A stretch of 64,000 nucleotides of DNA from Candidatus Accumulibacter sp. ACC003 (GTDB lineage Bacteria; Pseudomonadota; Gammaproteobacteria; Burkholderiales; Rhodocyclaceae). Below are positions 12,801 through 19,804 of the stretch, piece by piece. The position numbers and the translations under genes were made by a program. A model generated the notes under the pieces. It made no database searches. It saw only the letters and a program-made list of their open reading frames with translations, and had not been told where the DNA came from. The first letter of the stretch is position 1; every line of letters begins with the position of its first letter. The stretch covers positions 62,001 to 126,000 of the forward strand of contig NZ_CAJQTX010000003.1 of NCBI RefSeq assembly GCF_907163085.1, written 5' to 3'.

Positions 12801-15800
12801 TCATCGTGGTGAGCAATACCGGCGGCACGGTGATCGACCCGAGCAAGGACCCGCGGTTTTCCGTCGCCGTCGGAACGTACTTTGCACCGACCTGGGAAGG
12901 ACCGTACACCGACGACAATGTCACCGCCGCCGCGACGCACGTCACGCCGCTGCCGCCGGCCGACCTGCAGGTGACTTCGGTCGTCGCCCAGGTGCCCAAC
13001 TATTCGGGCGAATCTACCGAGGTCACCTGGACCGTCCAGAACCTCGGTGCGGCGGCCTGGTCGGGTACGCGCTACTGGCTCGACGACGTCTATTTCTCGC
13101 GCTATCCGACGCTCGACGTGTCCCGCGACGTCCTGGTTGGCCAATTCGCTCACAGCAATGATCAGCCGCTGGCGGCGGCGGCCAGCTACACGCAGTCGGC
13201 AAGTTTCGTCTTGCCCAAGGGTATCGGCGGCAGCGTTGCCGATCCGCAGACTTTTTACGTGCACGTCGTGACCGACGCCCACGGCACGATCAATACCCGG
13301 TCGCGCGACAACAGCGCCAGCCGTGGATCGTTCGCGACGCTCGCCTATGAGGATGCCAGCAACAATCAGCGCACCGGCACGCTGCCGGTCATTTACCGCG
13401 AGCCTGACCTGCGGGTGACCGACCTGCTGGTGCCTACCGCCGGAGTGCATTCCGGCGATATCGTGGCGGTCACCTGGACGGTCGGCAACCTCGGCAACCG
13501 CGACACGCGCGAAGGCAACTGGAGCGACCGCGTATTCCTGTCCACCGACGCATCGCTCGACTCCGGCGACACGCAGTTGGGCGAGATTGCGCACAGCACG
13601 ATCCTCAAGACCGGCGAGCAGTACTCGGAGACGCTCAACGTTCGCCTGCCCGACGGCATCGGCGGCGACTTCCACATTCTGGTGTTCACCGACGCGACGG
13701 TACGCGGAACGAACGGCGTGCCGGGAGTCAGCGGCGGTACCTCGATGGGATCGGTTCCCGAGTTTCAGGGCGAGGGCAACAACCAGACCGCCGCAGCGAT
13801 GCCGGTTACGCTGACGCCGCCACCCGACCTGCAGGTCACCGCGCTCGTCGCGCTTGGCCCGGACCCGGCGCAGCCCGGCCACGTGCTCAGCGGCCAGTCA
13901 TTCACCGTCACCTACACCGTGACCAACACCGGCAGCGGCGATACGCCAGACCGCCAGGCGATTTGGGAAGACCGCATTTACCTGTCGCGCGACCCCTACC
14001 TCAGCGATGCCGACGTTTACTTTGCCGACGACCGCCACAGCGGTGGCCTGGCGGCCGGCGCCAGCTATTCGAGGAGCGTGACGCTCAAGGCGCCACGCAA
14101 CATGAGCGGACCCTGGTACGTCTTCGTCCTCAGCGATGCGCCGACGTCGATCTCGCCGCGCGGCCTGGTATTCGAGGGTGACCACGAGGGCAACAATGCG
14201 ACGGTGACGGCGACGCCGCTGCTGATCGAGCAGCCACCGCCGTCCGATCTGGTGGTCGACAGCATTACCGTACCGCAATCGGCGATGGCCGGCGATCCCG
14301 TGCACCTGAACTGGACGGTGAGCAACATCGGCGTCAACGCCGCCATTGGCAGCTGGAGCGACATCGCTTATCTGTCGGCCGACAACACCTGGGATATCAG
14401 CGACCGGCCGATCGGCCGTTTCAGTTTCAGCGGGACGCTGCTACCCGGAGATTCCTACCACGCCACGCTGGACGCCAATCTGCCGCCGGCCACGCCCGCT
14501 TCGTATCGGGTGATCGTGCGCAGCGACATCTTTGACGACATCTTCGAATCGCAGGAACTGAATAACACGACGACCTCGGCCGACCTGCTCAAGGTCAGCG
14601 TTCCCGAGTTGCACCTCGGCGTGCCGCTGAGCACGACGCTGCATACGGGCGAAGACCGGCTCTACCAGGTCAGCGTCGCGCAGGGGGAGACCTTGCGCGT
14701 CGACCTGATCTCCGCCGATTCGGCGGCGGCCAACGTCCTGTTCCTGCGCTACGCCGCCCTGCCGAGCGGCTCGACCTACGACGCCGCGTACCAGCAAGCG
14801 CTGCAGGCAAACCAGTTCGCGGTGATTCCCTCGACGACCGCCGGGACCTACTACGTGCTGATCCACGGGCAGTCGGAGCCGTCCGCCGGGGCGCCGGTCA
14901 GCATTCTGGCGCACGTCCTGCCCTTCGGCATTACCGACATCGTTCCCGACAAGGGTGGCGACAGTCGCTACGTCACGACGACCATTCTGGGAGCACAATT
15001 CGACGCGCAGGCGACGGTCAAGTTGATTCGTCCGGGCTTCGCCGAATACGAGCCGGTCAGCTATCAGGTGATCGACAAGACGCGCATCATCGCCATCTTC
15101 GACTTGCGCGCCGCGCCGCACGGCCTCTACGACGTCAAGGTCATCAACCCCGATGGCCGGACGGCCGTCGCGCCGTACCGCTACCTGGTCGAACAGGCCT
15201 TGCCGCCCGATGTCAGTATCGCCCTGGGTGGCCCGCGCGTCGTCTGGGCGGGGCAAAGCGGGCTGTATGGCTTCACGCTCACCAGCCGGACCAACGTCGA
15301 CATCCCCTACGTCGAGTTCCAGTATGGAGTTCCCGGGCTGCCGCTGAACGAAGGCGTGCCGTATCTCGGATTCACGACCAACGTCAGTGGCGCGCCAGAC
15401 GTCGCCAACGTTCCCTGGGCAGGCGTCGTGCCCAGCGCCAACAGCAATGGCCAGCTACTGAGCAGCGGTTACGCGATCGACTTCGCCGACCGCTCGAACA
15501 CCACTTTCAGCTTCCTCGTCCAGACCTACCCCAATGGCCTGCCGCCGGGCGCGTACTCCGAACAACCCGGGGTGACGGCGTTTGCCTTCAACATCATGGG
15601 CGCGGCGACGCCGCTGACGCGCGACGAGTACGTCGCGCAACAGAGCGCCCTGGCGGCGATCCTGCGCGCCAATATCATCAAGGACTCTGGCGCCTCGTCG
15701 GCGTTGCGCAATCTTGCCGCAGACGCGAGCTTATGGACCGGCCTGTATCTCGAGGCGCTGGTCCAGGCGGGCCTCCTGCGGGCCGTGGACGCGCCTCCGG

Positions 15801-18800
15801 CGGTGCACGAAAATCCGCTGTTGGTCAGCCTGCAGGCGATGTTGAGCGCCGGCATCCTGGCCGGGCCAGCGGGCCAGCAGATCATCACCAGCGGCAATCT
15901 GGTGCAGTTCTTCGACCAGGTGCGCACCTGGTACGGCGACGACCCGAGTAAAACGACGCCCTACAGCAGCGTCAAGCAGGATCTCGTCAGCCCCGACGAC
16001 CCGACCAGCTACTGGAGTTTCGATCCGCCGCCGGCCAGCGACTTCAACCTGCAGCAGTCGGCGCCGACGCATTACGAGGGTTTCTACGTCTACGTGCCGT
16101 GGGCCAACGACTGGGACTTTCCGACCCACCCGGACCACGGCGACTCGGACGAGACGCACCCCGAGAACCCGAACTTCCTCAACGTCCAGGCGCCGAATTT
16201 TGCCCCCTTCTTCACCGGCACCGGCCGCGCCGGGCAGGCGGCGGTGAATGGTCCGCTGGCTTTCGGTTCCGCGCAGTTCGTTCCGCAGAATCAGGCCGAG
16301 CCCTACACCATCCAGTTCCAGAACGGCGCCAACGCCGCCGCGACAGTCGGCCAGGTGCGCGTCGTCAGCCAGCTCGACGCCAATCTGGACCCGCGCAGTT
16401 TCCGGCTTGGCGACCTCCAGCTCGGCGATCTGCAGGTGCACATCCCGTCCGACGTCGGTTCTTTCCAGGGCGATTTCGACTTCACCAGGAGTCGCGGATT
16501 CATTCTGCGCGTCAGCACCGGCATCGACATCGCCTCCAACACCGTGACCTGGCTGTTGCAGGCCATCGATCCGTTGACCGGCGAGGTGGTCAGCGACCCG
16601 ACCCGCGGCCTGTTGCCGCCAGACAACGCGCAGGGCGCCGGACGTGGCTTCGTCACCTACACGGTGTTGCCGCGCGACGGCCTGGCCACCGGCACGCCGA
16701 TCAGCGCGCAGGCGCGCGTGCTGTTCAATACCACCGCGCCGCTCGATACCGCGCCGATCACCTACACCCTCGACGCGTTCGCTCCGACCAGCACGTTGAC
16801 CGCCAGCCGGGTAGTCCAGGGTGGCAGCGATTACCGCGTGCAGTGGAGCGCACAAGACGAAAATGGCGGCAGCGGCGTCAAGAGCGTCAGCGTCTACGTT
16901 GCCGAGGACGGCGGCGACTACGCGATCTGGAAGAGCCAGAGCAGCGATACCGCCGGTATCTACAACGGCCGCGCCGGACACAGCTACCAGTTTCTCGCGC
17001 TGGCGTCCGACAACGCCGGCAACCAGGAACAGCCGGGCGCCGGAAAGTCGGTCCCCAGCGATGATTCGCGAGCCAATCTGGGCGGCTTGCCGACGGTATC
17101 CGGCAGCAGTCGCGATTTCGGCTCGCCGCCGCCAGCGAGTGCGCAAGCGGCGGTCAATCCGCTGTTCGTGCAGGCCGAGCAGGGGATCCCCGCGAGCCTC
17201 AGTCCCAGCCACCTGCCCGAGTTCCAAAGCGTCGTGTCGCCGTTCACCGGCCAGGTCTTTGCCAGCGGATTCGTCCAGAGCGGCGCCGCTATCGGCCCGC
17301 TGGCGATTCTGATCCTGCCCGACGGTTCGCTGCTGGCCAGCGGCGGCGCCGCGCGCAACCAGTTGTTCCGCTTCAACAGCGACGGCGGCAGGGCGGCAAC
17401 GCCGCTGGCGACGCTCGCCCAGCCGATCTACGACATGGCCCTGGACAGCACGGGCGCCGTCATCTGGGCGACGACCGGCGGCGGTCCCTTGCTCAAGCTC
17501 GACGCGACCACCGGTGAGATCCTCGGCGAGTTCGGTGACGGCCTGACGCAGAGCCTGGCCATCGAGCCGGGCAGCGGGCTGATCTACCTGTCGTCGGGCA
17601 ACGGCATCGAGGTCTTCGATCCGGGCAGCGGCAGCTTCGCTCATTTCAGCGACATCCGCGTCGGCAGTCTGGCCTTCGCGCCCGACGGCACGCTCTGGGC
17701 GGCGACCTGGCCGCACAACCAGGCGCAGATCATCCAGTTCAGCGGGACGCCGGTGAAGCCGCGGCTGATGCTCGACTTCAACGCCGACGTCGACTCGCTG
17801 GCCTTCGGCCTGCCGGGCTCGCCACTAGAAGGCCTGCTCTTCGTCTCGCACAGCGAGGAGTCGATGGCGGGTGCCGGCAGCGAATTGACGATGGTCGATC
17901 TGGCGACGCTCAAGAGGGTGGTACTGGCCAGTGGTGGCACGCGTGGCGATCAGCTCAAGGCCGGCGCCGACGGCCGGGTGTTCATCAGCCAATCACACCA
18001 GATCGACGTCCTCAACCCGGTTCGCCCGCCGCACGTCGCGCGCAGCAACCCGCCGACGGACGCGACCGTGGCCTTGCCCTTCGCCAACGTCGCCGTGACC
18101 TTCGACGAAGACATGCTCGCCAGTAGCGCGGCCGACCCGCACTCGGTGCTCAATCCCGACAACTACCGCTTGCTGGGCGACTTGGCGGGCGCGGTGCCGA
18201 TCCGCGCCATCGCCTACGACCAGGCCAGTCGGACCGCCGTGTTGAGTTTCACGCCGCTATTGGCCGACCATTATCAGTTGCAGGTGTTGACGCAACTGCA
18301 CAGCAACGCCGGCCTCGCGCTGGCGGCGCCGTACAGCAGCGCGTTTACGGCCATCGGCGACCTCAGCGCGGTGCTCGGCCTGGACTTCTCGTTGGCGCGC
18401 AGCGATCGAGCGACGGGTACGATTTCGTTCGACGTCACGCTCAGCAACAACAGTCAGTACCGGCTGTTGTTGCCGGTGATCCTGCAATTGACGCCGCTGC
18501 AGCACTTCGACGGCGAGCCGCTCGGCAATCAGGGCCGCGCCGCCGATGGCTCGTGGTTGATCGACCTGAGCGGCACTCTGCCGCCCGACGGCATTCTCGA
18601 ACCGGGGCAGCGGGCGACCGGCAGAACCATTTCCGTGCTCACCCCCGATCGTCACCCGGTCGCCTTCGACCCTGGCGTATCGGGCCTGCTGGCCGGCAAC
18701 CATGCGCCCGCCTTTTCTTCGCTGCCGCCGACATCGGCCGCCGTCGCTGAGCTGTACAGCTACCAGCCGCTGGCGGCGGATAGCGATGGCGATCAGCTGT

Positions 18801-19804
18801 CGTACCTGCTGGTCCGCGGGCCGGCCGGAATGGTCGTGGACGCGCTCACTGGCCTGCTCACCTGGACGCCGTTGGCAGCGAGTTCCGGGCTGACGACTGC
18901 AGTCGTGCAGGTCTACGATTCGGCCGGCGCCTACGACACGCAATCGTTCACCGTGGCGGTGAACGGCGTCAACGGCACGCCGGTGTTTGTTTCTCTTGCC
19001 GACCAGATTCGCGGCAAGGAAGGCGAACGGCTACAAGTGCTGATCGAAGCGAGCGATCCGGAAGGCGATCCGCTGGTTTACTGGACCGATCACCTGCCGC
19101 CGGGTGCGGTCTTCGATGCCGTCCAGCACGCGCTGGTGTGGACGCCCGACTTCCATTCCGCGGGAACGTATAGCGACGTGCGCCTGCTGGTCAGCGACGG
19201 GTTGCACACGCTGAGCGAGACGATCACGGTGATCATCGCGCCGACGCCGCAAGCACCGACCTTTGCCAAGCCAGCCAATTTCACCGGCCGTGAAGGCGAC
19301 CCGATCGAGATTCAGTTGCGTGCCAGCGACGTGCATGGCGCGGCGCTGAGCTTTAGCAGCGACCTGCTGCCGCCGGGCGCCTTCCTCGACCCGCAGAGCG
19401 GCGTCTTGCAATGGACTCCCGATGCGACGCAGCACGGCGTTTTTTTCGGTGCCGATCCGCGTCAGCAACGGGCAGGCGAGCAGCAGCCAGACGCTGGCCA
19501 TCGTCGTGCTGAACGCCAATGCGGCGCCGGTATTCGAAAATCTCAGCGACTTCCAGATCCTCGAAGGGCAGCAGCTCCAGTTCCGCGCGCAGGCCTTCGA
19601 CGCCGACAACCCGACCTGGATCGCTCCCGAGCGTGCGGCCGATGGCACGCTGGTCAGCAGCGAGGCGGGCAGGGCTTCGGTCAGTTATGCCGCCAGCGGC
19701 CTGCCGCCAGGCGCGACTTTCGACGCCGAGACGCAACTCGTCACCTGGACACCGGGCTACGGCGACGCCGGCCAGCACACGCTGACGATCACCGCTACCG
19801 ATGA
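857..19804 (+). CDS. Giant LEPRxLL/DUF4347/CARDB surface protein, N-terminal part (up to frameshift)
   Basis: First and larger part of a giant mosaic protein; the true coding frame is left at the T run 19440-19446, and the last ~120 codons to 19804 are out-of-frame sequence. Domain order by base position: basic N-terminus with LEPRLLLSAD (1025-1054); DUF4347 (1217-1750); six long tandem repeats of beta-solenoid appearance (2012-6258); a discoidin-like segment (about 6560-7000); a passenger-like segment (to 7450); two Calx-beta-like repeats; 16 CARDB-type repeats (8129-14610); pre-peptidase-C-like and IPT/TIG-like segments (about 14620-15200); a conserved block (about 16140-16790); a propeller-like stretch (17220-18010); an SbsA-type Ig-like domain (about 18020-18350); and the first He_PIG repeats. 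LEPRxLL and CARDB proteins are typically very long cell-surface or secreted proteins of Gram-negative bacteria. Adhesion or matrix function is inferred. No clear Shine-Dalgarno precedes ATG 857; no secretion genes are in the window. Confidence 0.9.
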   Translation: MNHVKRASASSPRLRGFGAKPIVAALRKMIAANAFRKIGASGSADRAASSSLRFESLEPRLLLSADVLPYPNQASTTDLPVQVAPWVDVGPRIDLGSGARSLASTAVAGTNQAAPARPGSHAIVVVDAGLGDYQTLLTAIAAGEDGAVGGRAGKTEVFVLDQGGNRLLQQITDALDGESDVSAIHIVTHGGDGSLQFGAERVDAAGLDAYAAQLSTWSRALTPDGDILIYGCDVGYGPDGDRFLARMAALTGADVAASTDFTGSPLLGGNWQLEKSTGPIEASLPASESSLNRYSSLLGNRTWDGGGDGVSWSDRFNWSGDLAPGVNDDVIIDVAAGDPAINVSAAAGLVQLKSLSSSRPITLMAGATLQASSTIVLNRSMTLAGGTIDGGTVSTVGGAKLLATSSGGTLQDVTLQGDAAQSEPTVLDLSGGYGVKVGVSGDLTLANATINVQNYGQLNFSSAAATLGGSGTVLFGDNNSYNSVREVASGGQLTIGAGIAVTGAGGTIGYNAGWGGPANVSVRNLGNIGPDRVGTITFAGASFNNQGTLQASGGGTLNLQATAWSNSGLITESNSTLNLGSSFSTAELGNYSRSGGAINLSGTLNNAGGTLALDAGTGSWNLAGGTIQGGTVSATGGAKLLASNLGGTLQDVTLQGDAAQSEPTVLDLSGGYGVKVGVSGDLTLANATINVQNYGQLTFSSAAATLGGSGTVLFGDNNSYNSVREVASGGQLTIGPGITVTGSGGTIGYNAGWGGPANVSVRNLGNIGPDRVGTITLAGASFNNQGTLQASGGGTLNLQATAWSNSGLITESNSTLNLGSSFSTAELGNYSRSGGAINLTGTLNNSGGTLALDAGTGSWNLAGGTIQGGTVSATGGAKLLASNLGGTLQHVTLQGDAAQSEPTVLDLSGGYGVKVGVSGDLTLANATINVQNYGQLTFSSAAATLGGSGTLLFGDNNSYNSVREVASGGELTIGSGITVTGAGGTIGYNAGWGGPANVSVRNLGNIGPDRVGTITLAGASFNNQGTLQASGGGTLNLQATAWSNSGLITESNSTLNLGSSFSTAELGNYSRSGGAINLTGTLNNTGGTLALDAGTGSWNLAGGTIQGGTVSATGGAKLLASNLGGTLQDVTLQGDAAQSEPTVLDLSGGYGVKVGVSGDLTLANATITVQNYGQLNFSSAAATLGGSGTLLFGDNNSYNSVREVASGGELTIGAGIAVTGAGGTIGYNAGWGGPANVSVRNLGNIGPDRVGTITLAGASFNNQGTLQASGGGTLNVQPTSWSNVAGAQITATDSTLNLGGSYANAGTISASNSTVKLGGSLTLADLGTFNRSGGTVNLSGTLNNAGGTLALDAGTGSWNLAGGTIQGGTVSATGGAKLLATNLGGTLQDVTLQGDAAQSEPTVLDLSSGYGVNLGVSGDLTLANATITVQNYGQLNFSSAAATLGGSGTVLFGDNNSYNSVREVASGGELMIGSGITVTGAGGTIGYNAGWGGPANVSVRNLGNIGPDRVGTITLAGASFNNQGTLQASGGGTLSVQPTSWSNVAGAQITATDSTLNLGGSYANAGTISASNSTVKLGGSLTLADLGTFNRSGGTVNLSGTLNNTGGALALDAGTGSWNLAGGTIQGGTVSATGGAKLLASNLGGTLQDVTLQGDAAQNEPTVLDLSSGYGVNLGVSGDLTLANATITVQNYGQLNFSSAAATLGGSGTLLFGDNNSYNSVRELASGGELTIGAGIAVTGAGGTIGYNAGWGGPANVSVRNLGSIGPDRVGTITLAGASFNNQGTLRASGGGTLNVQPTTLANFVAGTLTGGVWEASAGSTLRVLLSSPIISNAASLVLDGVNANFYRDAGTTSALSGLTSNASGGSLTLRNGASLDLASDFSNAGAVFVGTNSLLEVGSADQYAETVLGFSSQYSSGSWSAAQALGTPNTLGYGDRPTSWAPSSLNGTLEFLTLGFATPVFASGATIRETSGNGFVYQIDVVDTGDVLHTVWSGADSSQPGATVDFSVSWAPTAYLVKGLKVYVDTNHDLNAWEEIDSVRLRARVTTDSYVQTAGSTLLDGGRLQAPGVVDLLGGSLSGAGIIDADLANSALINPGKPLGTLSVVGNYTQTAAGVLTVELGGVNAGSQFDQLAIDGDAALDGTLNVALINAFTPTSGDAFKVLGFAARSGQFAQIASPSALLRANYSASDLTLLSEVAGIKINPTFGLTTSEAGATATFTVVLDTAPTAAVSIALLSDKLAEGTLSTASLLFTPQDWNLPQTVTVTGVDDAVDDGDVAYHVVTAPAVSADPAYDGFNASDVTLSNLNDDHAGFIFSAISGLATSESGAGATFTVALASRPTANVRFVLASSNGSEGTVLPSQLTFTPQNWNIAQTVTASGVEDQVVDGDVAWAIVTSPAVSADLKYQGLNPPDVSLVNHDNDTLDLRIANLSLTPAAGLQSGGTVLVTWTVANVGNVATNRSFSDLLVVKNASSGQTLFSTPVLYDQNSLANGAIEAGGSRQRQFSLRLPDGLVAVGDLSFTVTLNAYGEISESTPAAANNTASITQASTLAPYPDLQIQNLRLQPATGVLSGSPLLVLWDDANVGNGATSAAWLDRLTVRNLSTGEVLLYTTIAHDPALPANAPIAAGGTHSKQYAYTLPDGPRGVGDLEVTVLADANGNLFELNPAGTAEANNAAVVTTTSTLASYPDLVVANLRIEPPAGLFSGASFTVLWNDSNTGTRATSAGWSDQLTIRNTSTGETLASVSLPYDPAAIGNGSITPGGTRARQYTLRLPDGLRGVGQIEATVSIDSSQTIFENNAGGTAEANNTAVLTRSSALAAYPDLQVTELSIDGPDGVVSGGAVTVQWNDANTGSGATAGAWSDLLEVKNTTTGEILVSRALVYDPAVTGNGDIAAADKRARQYSFRLPDGVAGVGQLLVKVLADTGNALFEGNPAGTAESNNVASLSAASVAGPYPDLQVSDLAFDPVSGLQSGDVVTLRWSDRNSGGRETSGSWNDYVTVTNVSTGETLSTGTVAYQESAVGNGAIASGAKRSRQFAFTLPSGLRGAGQIQATVSSDWFNQIFEYNTAGPGGANAAEGNNSASATATSLLAPAPDLQVSGLALTPAAGLASGDSVVLHWNVANTGTAAAGKAFYSHVSVFNEQTGKELSTFDVAYDPTLVGNAAIASGDSLAQQLAYTLPAGDAGAGTLLFTVTADYYNQLSEYNTAGPNSTSTAETNNASSVTALSALAPYADLAVDSVMAPALTIGDPAQVTISWSVANVGSAATTLAAWVDTIIISPDAEPSHGTVLKEFAHQGALATGAGYSRSETFLLPAQFQTHSHLFVRTDAADAVFENGGEANNFGEAANLFDVTPIPYADLTVSGVSVPLAGASGQAIEVAWTVSNQSPHAIGTTNTGLWADSLYLASDAAGKNVVASLGGFDHLGALAVGGSYTHTVSATLPDGLSGSFYVVVRTGGPHEFIYTDNNSAVSGPLAVAFSAPPDLTPSHLAATTPGSTAVLDTANAGDKIDVSWTVHNVGAGETKGTWVDSVVLREVGGIRSFTLGAFTYASPLPGGQFYTRTEQLQLPSKVQGVFQLLLTTNTGLFPIFENGASANNTLVDAQTLTLTVPPNPDLQVFSIDNAPATANAGGTVALDYTVINQGSADARGHWTDKVYLSLKDHLDGSAIFLGSFANQSALMPGAKYQGHSDNLSVPKRLGGPAYLIVATNADGSVDEFPRADNNTLVQSIYINPEPPADLVTGLVTAPNQTFDGTTIDVSYHVSNLGLEPTDRSSWTDTIWLTRDATRPNVTKGDVLLATLPHSGLLGNDPSIIAPPVGYDVSTQVTLPKHISGQFYITAWSDSFDVVLKSTQDVNVNPDDPTQLNNDNYKARPITVLLTPPPDLVVTAVTPQASALGGDDFTVQWTVQNKGTSATEGSVLFDQVYLSDKATFVPPFSGQNVGNQWFLGSVEHDGIVASNGSYTAQHTFKLSPEISGKYVIVVSNTGGTVIDPSKDPRFSVAVGTYFAPTWEGPYTDDNVTAAATHVTPLPPADLQVTSVVAQVPNYSGESTEVTWTVQNLGAAAWSGTRYWLDDVYFSRYPTLDVSRDVLVGQFAHSNDQPLAAAASYTQSASFVLPKGIGGSVADPQTFYVHVVTDAHGTINTRSRDNSASRGSFATLAYEDASNNQRTGTLPVIYREPDLRVTDLLVPTAGVHSGDIVAVTWTVGNLGNRDTREGNWSDRVFLSTDASLDSGDTQLGEIAHSTILKTGEQYSETLNVRLPDGIGGDFHILVFTDATVRGTNGVPGVSGGTSMGSVPEFQGEGNNQTAAAMPVTLTPPPDLQVTALVALGPDPAQPGHVLSGQSFTVTYTVTNTGSGDTPDRQAIWEDRIYLSRDPYLSDADVYFADDRHSGGLAAGASYSRSVTLKAPRNMSGPWYVFVLSDAPTSISPRGLVFEGDHEGNNATVTATPLLIEQPPPSDLVVDSITVPQSAMAGDPVHLNWTVSNIGVNAAIGSWSDIAYLSADNTWDISDRPIGRFSFSGTLLPGDSYHATLDANLPPATPASYRVIVRSDIFDDIFESQELNNTTTSADLLKVSVPELHLGVPLSTTLHTGEDRLYQVSVAQGETLRVDLISADSAAANVLFLRYAALPSGSTYDAAYQQALQANQFAVIPSTTAGTYYVLIHGQSEPSAGAPVSILAHVLPFGITDIVPDKGGDSRYVTTTILGAQFDAQATVKLIRPGFAEYEPVSYQVIDKTRIIAIFDLRAAPHGLYDVKVINPDGRTAVAPYRYLVEQALPPDVSIALGGPRVVWAGQSGLYGFTLTSRTNVDIPYVEFQYGVPGLPLNEGVPYLGFTTNVSGAPDVANVPWAGVVPSANSNGQLLSSGYAIDFADRSNTTFSFLVQTYPNGLPPGAYSEQPGVTAFAFNIMGAATPLTRDEYVAQQSALAAILRANIIKDSGASSALRNLAADASLWTGLYLEALVQAGLLRAVDAPPAVHENPLLVSLQAMLSAGILAGPAGQQIITSGNLVQFFDQVRTWYGDDPSKTTPYSSVKQDLVSPDDPTSYWSFDPPPASDFNLQQSAPTHYEGFYVYVPWANDWDFPTHPDHGDSDETHPENPNFLNVQAPNFAPFFTGTGRAGQAAVNGPLAFGSAQFVPQNQAEPYTIQFQNGANAAATVGQVRVVSQLDANLDPRSFRLGDLQLGDLQVHIPSDVGSFQGDFDFTRSRGFILRVSTGIDIASNTVTWLLQAIDPLTGEVVSDPTRGLLPPDNAQGAGRGFVTYTVLPRDGLATGTPISAQARVLFNTTAPLDTAPITYTLDAFAPTSTLTASRVVQGGSDYRVQWSAQDENGGSGVKSVSVYVAEDGGDYAIWKSQSSDTAGIYNGRAGHSYQFLALASDNAGNQEQPGAGKSVPSDDSRANLGGLPTVSGSSRDFGSPPPASAQAAVNPLFVQAEQGIPASLSPSHLPEFQSVVSPFTGQVFASGFVQSGAAIGPLAILILPDGSLLASGGAARNQLFRFNSDGGRAATPLATLAQPIYDMALDSTGAVIWATTGGGPLLKLDATTGEILGEFGDGLTQSLAIEPGSGLIYLSSGNGIEVFDPGSGSFAHFSDIRVGSLAFAPDGTLWAATWPHNQAQIIQFSGTPVKPRLMLDFNADVDSLAFGLPGSPLEGLLFVSHSEESMAGAGSELTMVDLATLKRVVLASGGTRGDQLKAGADGRVFISQSHQIDVLNPVRPPHVARSNPPTDATVALPFANVAVTFDEDMLASSAADPHSVLNPDNYRLLGDLAGAVPIRAIAYDQASRTAVLSFTPLLADHYQLQVLTQLHSNAGLALAAPYSSAFTAIGDLSAVLGLDFSLARSDRATGTISFDVTLSNNSQYRLLLPVILQLTPLQHFDGEPLGNQGRAADGSWLIDLSGTLPPDGILEPGQRATGRTISVLTPDRHPVAFDPGVSGLLAGNHAPAFSSLPPTSAAVAELYSYQPLAADSDGDQLSYLLVRGPAGMVVDALTGLLTWTPLAASSGLTTAVVQVYDSAGAYDTQSFTVAVNGVNGTPVFVSLADQIRGKEGERLQVLIEASDPEGDPLVYWTDHLPPGAVFDAVQHALVWTPDFHSAGTYSDVRLLVSDGLHTLSETITVIIAPTPQAPTFAKPANFTGREGDPIEIQLRASDVHGAALSFSSDLLPPGAFLDPQSGVLQWTPDATQHGVFFGADPRQQRAGEQQPDAGHRRAERQCGAGIRKSQRLPDPRRAAAPVPRAGLRRRQPDLDRSRACGRWHAGQQRGGQGFGQLCRQRPAARRDFRRRDATRHLDTGLRRRRPAHADDHRYR
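1025..1054 (+). other. LEPRxLL motif
   Basis: Residues 57-66 of the giant protein read LEPRLLLSAD, preceded by RFES and an arginine/lysine-rich N-terminus. This is the signature of the LEPR-XLL family of very long proteobacterial surface proteins, where it lies close to the N-terminus as here. Its role is not established; a targeting or processing function is inference. Confidence 0.9.
1217..1750 (+). other. DUF4347 domain with caspase-like His/Cys pair
   Basis: Residues about 121-298. The block contains IHIVTHGGDG (His189) and DILIYGCDVG (Cys232), followed by a second alpha/beta unit with GADVAASTDFTG and a GGNWQLE ending. This pattern is DUF4347, found at the N-terminus of many giant adhesin-like proteins. 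A strand ending in HG and a later strand ending in GC resembles the catalytic dyad of clan CD cysteine peptidases (caspase-like fold). A self-processing role is inference from that pattern. Confidence 0.8.
2012..6258 (+). repeat. Six long near-identical tandem repeats (717- and 780-bp units)
   Basis: Units begin at GGC codons of the GTIxGGTVS motif at about 2012, 2729, 3446, 4163, 4943 and 5723. The first three are 717 bp (239 codons); the next two are 780 bp because the segment after GGGTLNVQP is replaced by one 21 codons longer (SNVAGAQITATD, then GSYANAGTISAS). The sixth is truncated after NVQPTT. Copies differ by only scattered bases, so they arose recently or are homogenised. Short glycine, asparagine and threonine motifs (GGTLQDVTLQGD, GASFNNQGTLQASGGG) suggest a beta-solenoid fold like filamentous haemagglutinins or autotransporter passengers. 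Confidence 0.93.
7470..8128 (+). repeat. Two Calx-beta-like repeats
   Basis: Two consecutive modules of about 110 residues, each with TSEAGATATFTV or TSESGAGATFTV, a central LxFTPQxWNxxQTVT, and a VDDGDVAY or VVDGDVAW block before a final DVxLxNxxDD. This is the Calx-beta-type pattern common in calcium-binding surface proteins. Calcium binding is inferred from the acidic loops. Confidence 0.75.
8129..14610 (+). repeat. Array of 16 CARDB-type repeats
   Basis: Sixteen modules of roughly 110-150 residues, each opening with a variant of PDLxVxxL, then SGxxVxVxWxVxNxG and W-D motifs, LPDGxxG, and an ending rich in E-x-N-N. This is the CARDB (cell adhesion related domain found in bacteria) pattern. 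Neighbouring copies are clearly diverged in sequence, unlike the 717/780-bp repeats upstream, so this array is older. A long extended stalk or ligand-binding region is the likely role. Confidence 0.85.

Noticed and set aside
15731-17716. 661-codon minus-strand open frame inside the giant gene
   Set aside because: Composition is arginine/alanine-rich shadow of the coding strand; the plus-strand frame has recognisable domains throughout.
19422-19445. ATG at 19422 as the start of an independent second gene
   Set aside because: No ribosome binding site; the first codons are out-of-frame sequence and the frame becomes He_PIG-like only after the T run.
19440-19446. Programmed ribosomal frameshift at the T run
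   Set aside because: Seven T without a visible slippery heptamer arrangement, stop codon or downstream structure is weak support; an indel is simpler. Kept as a finding, not as a programmed site.
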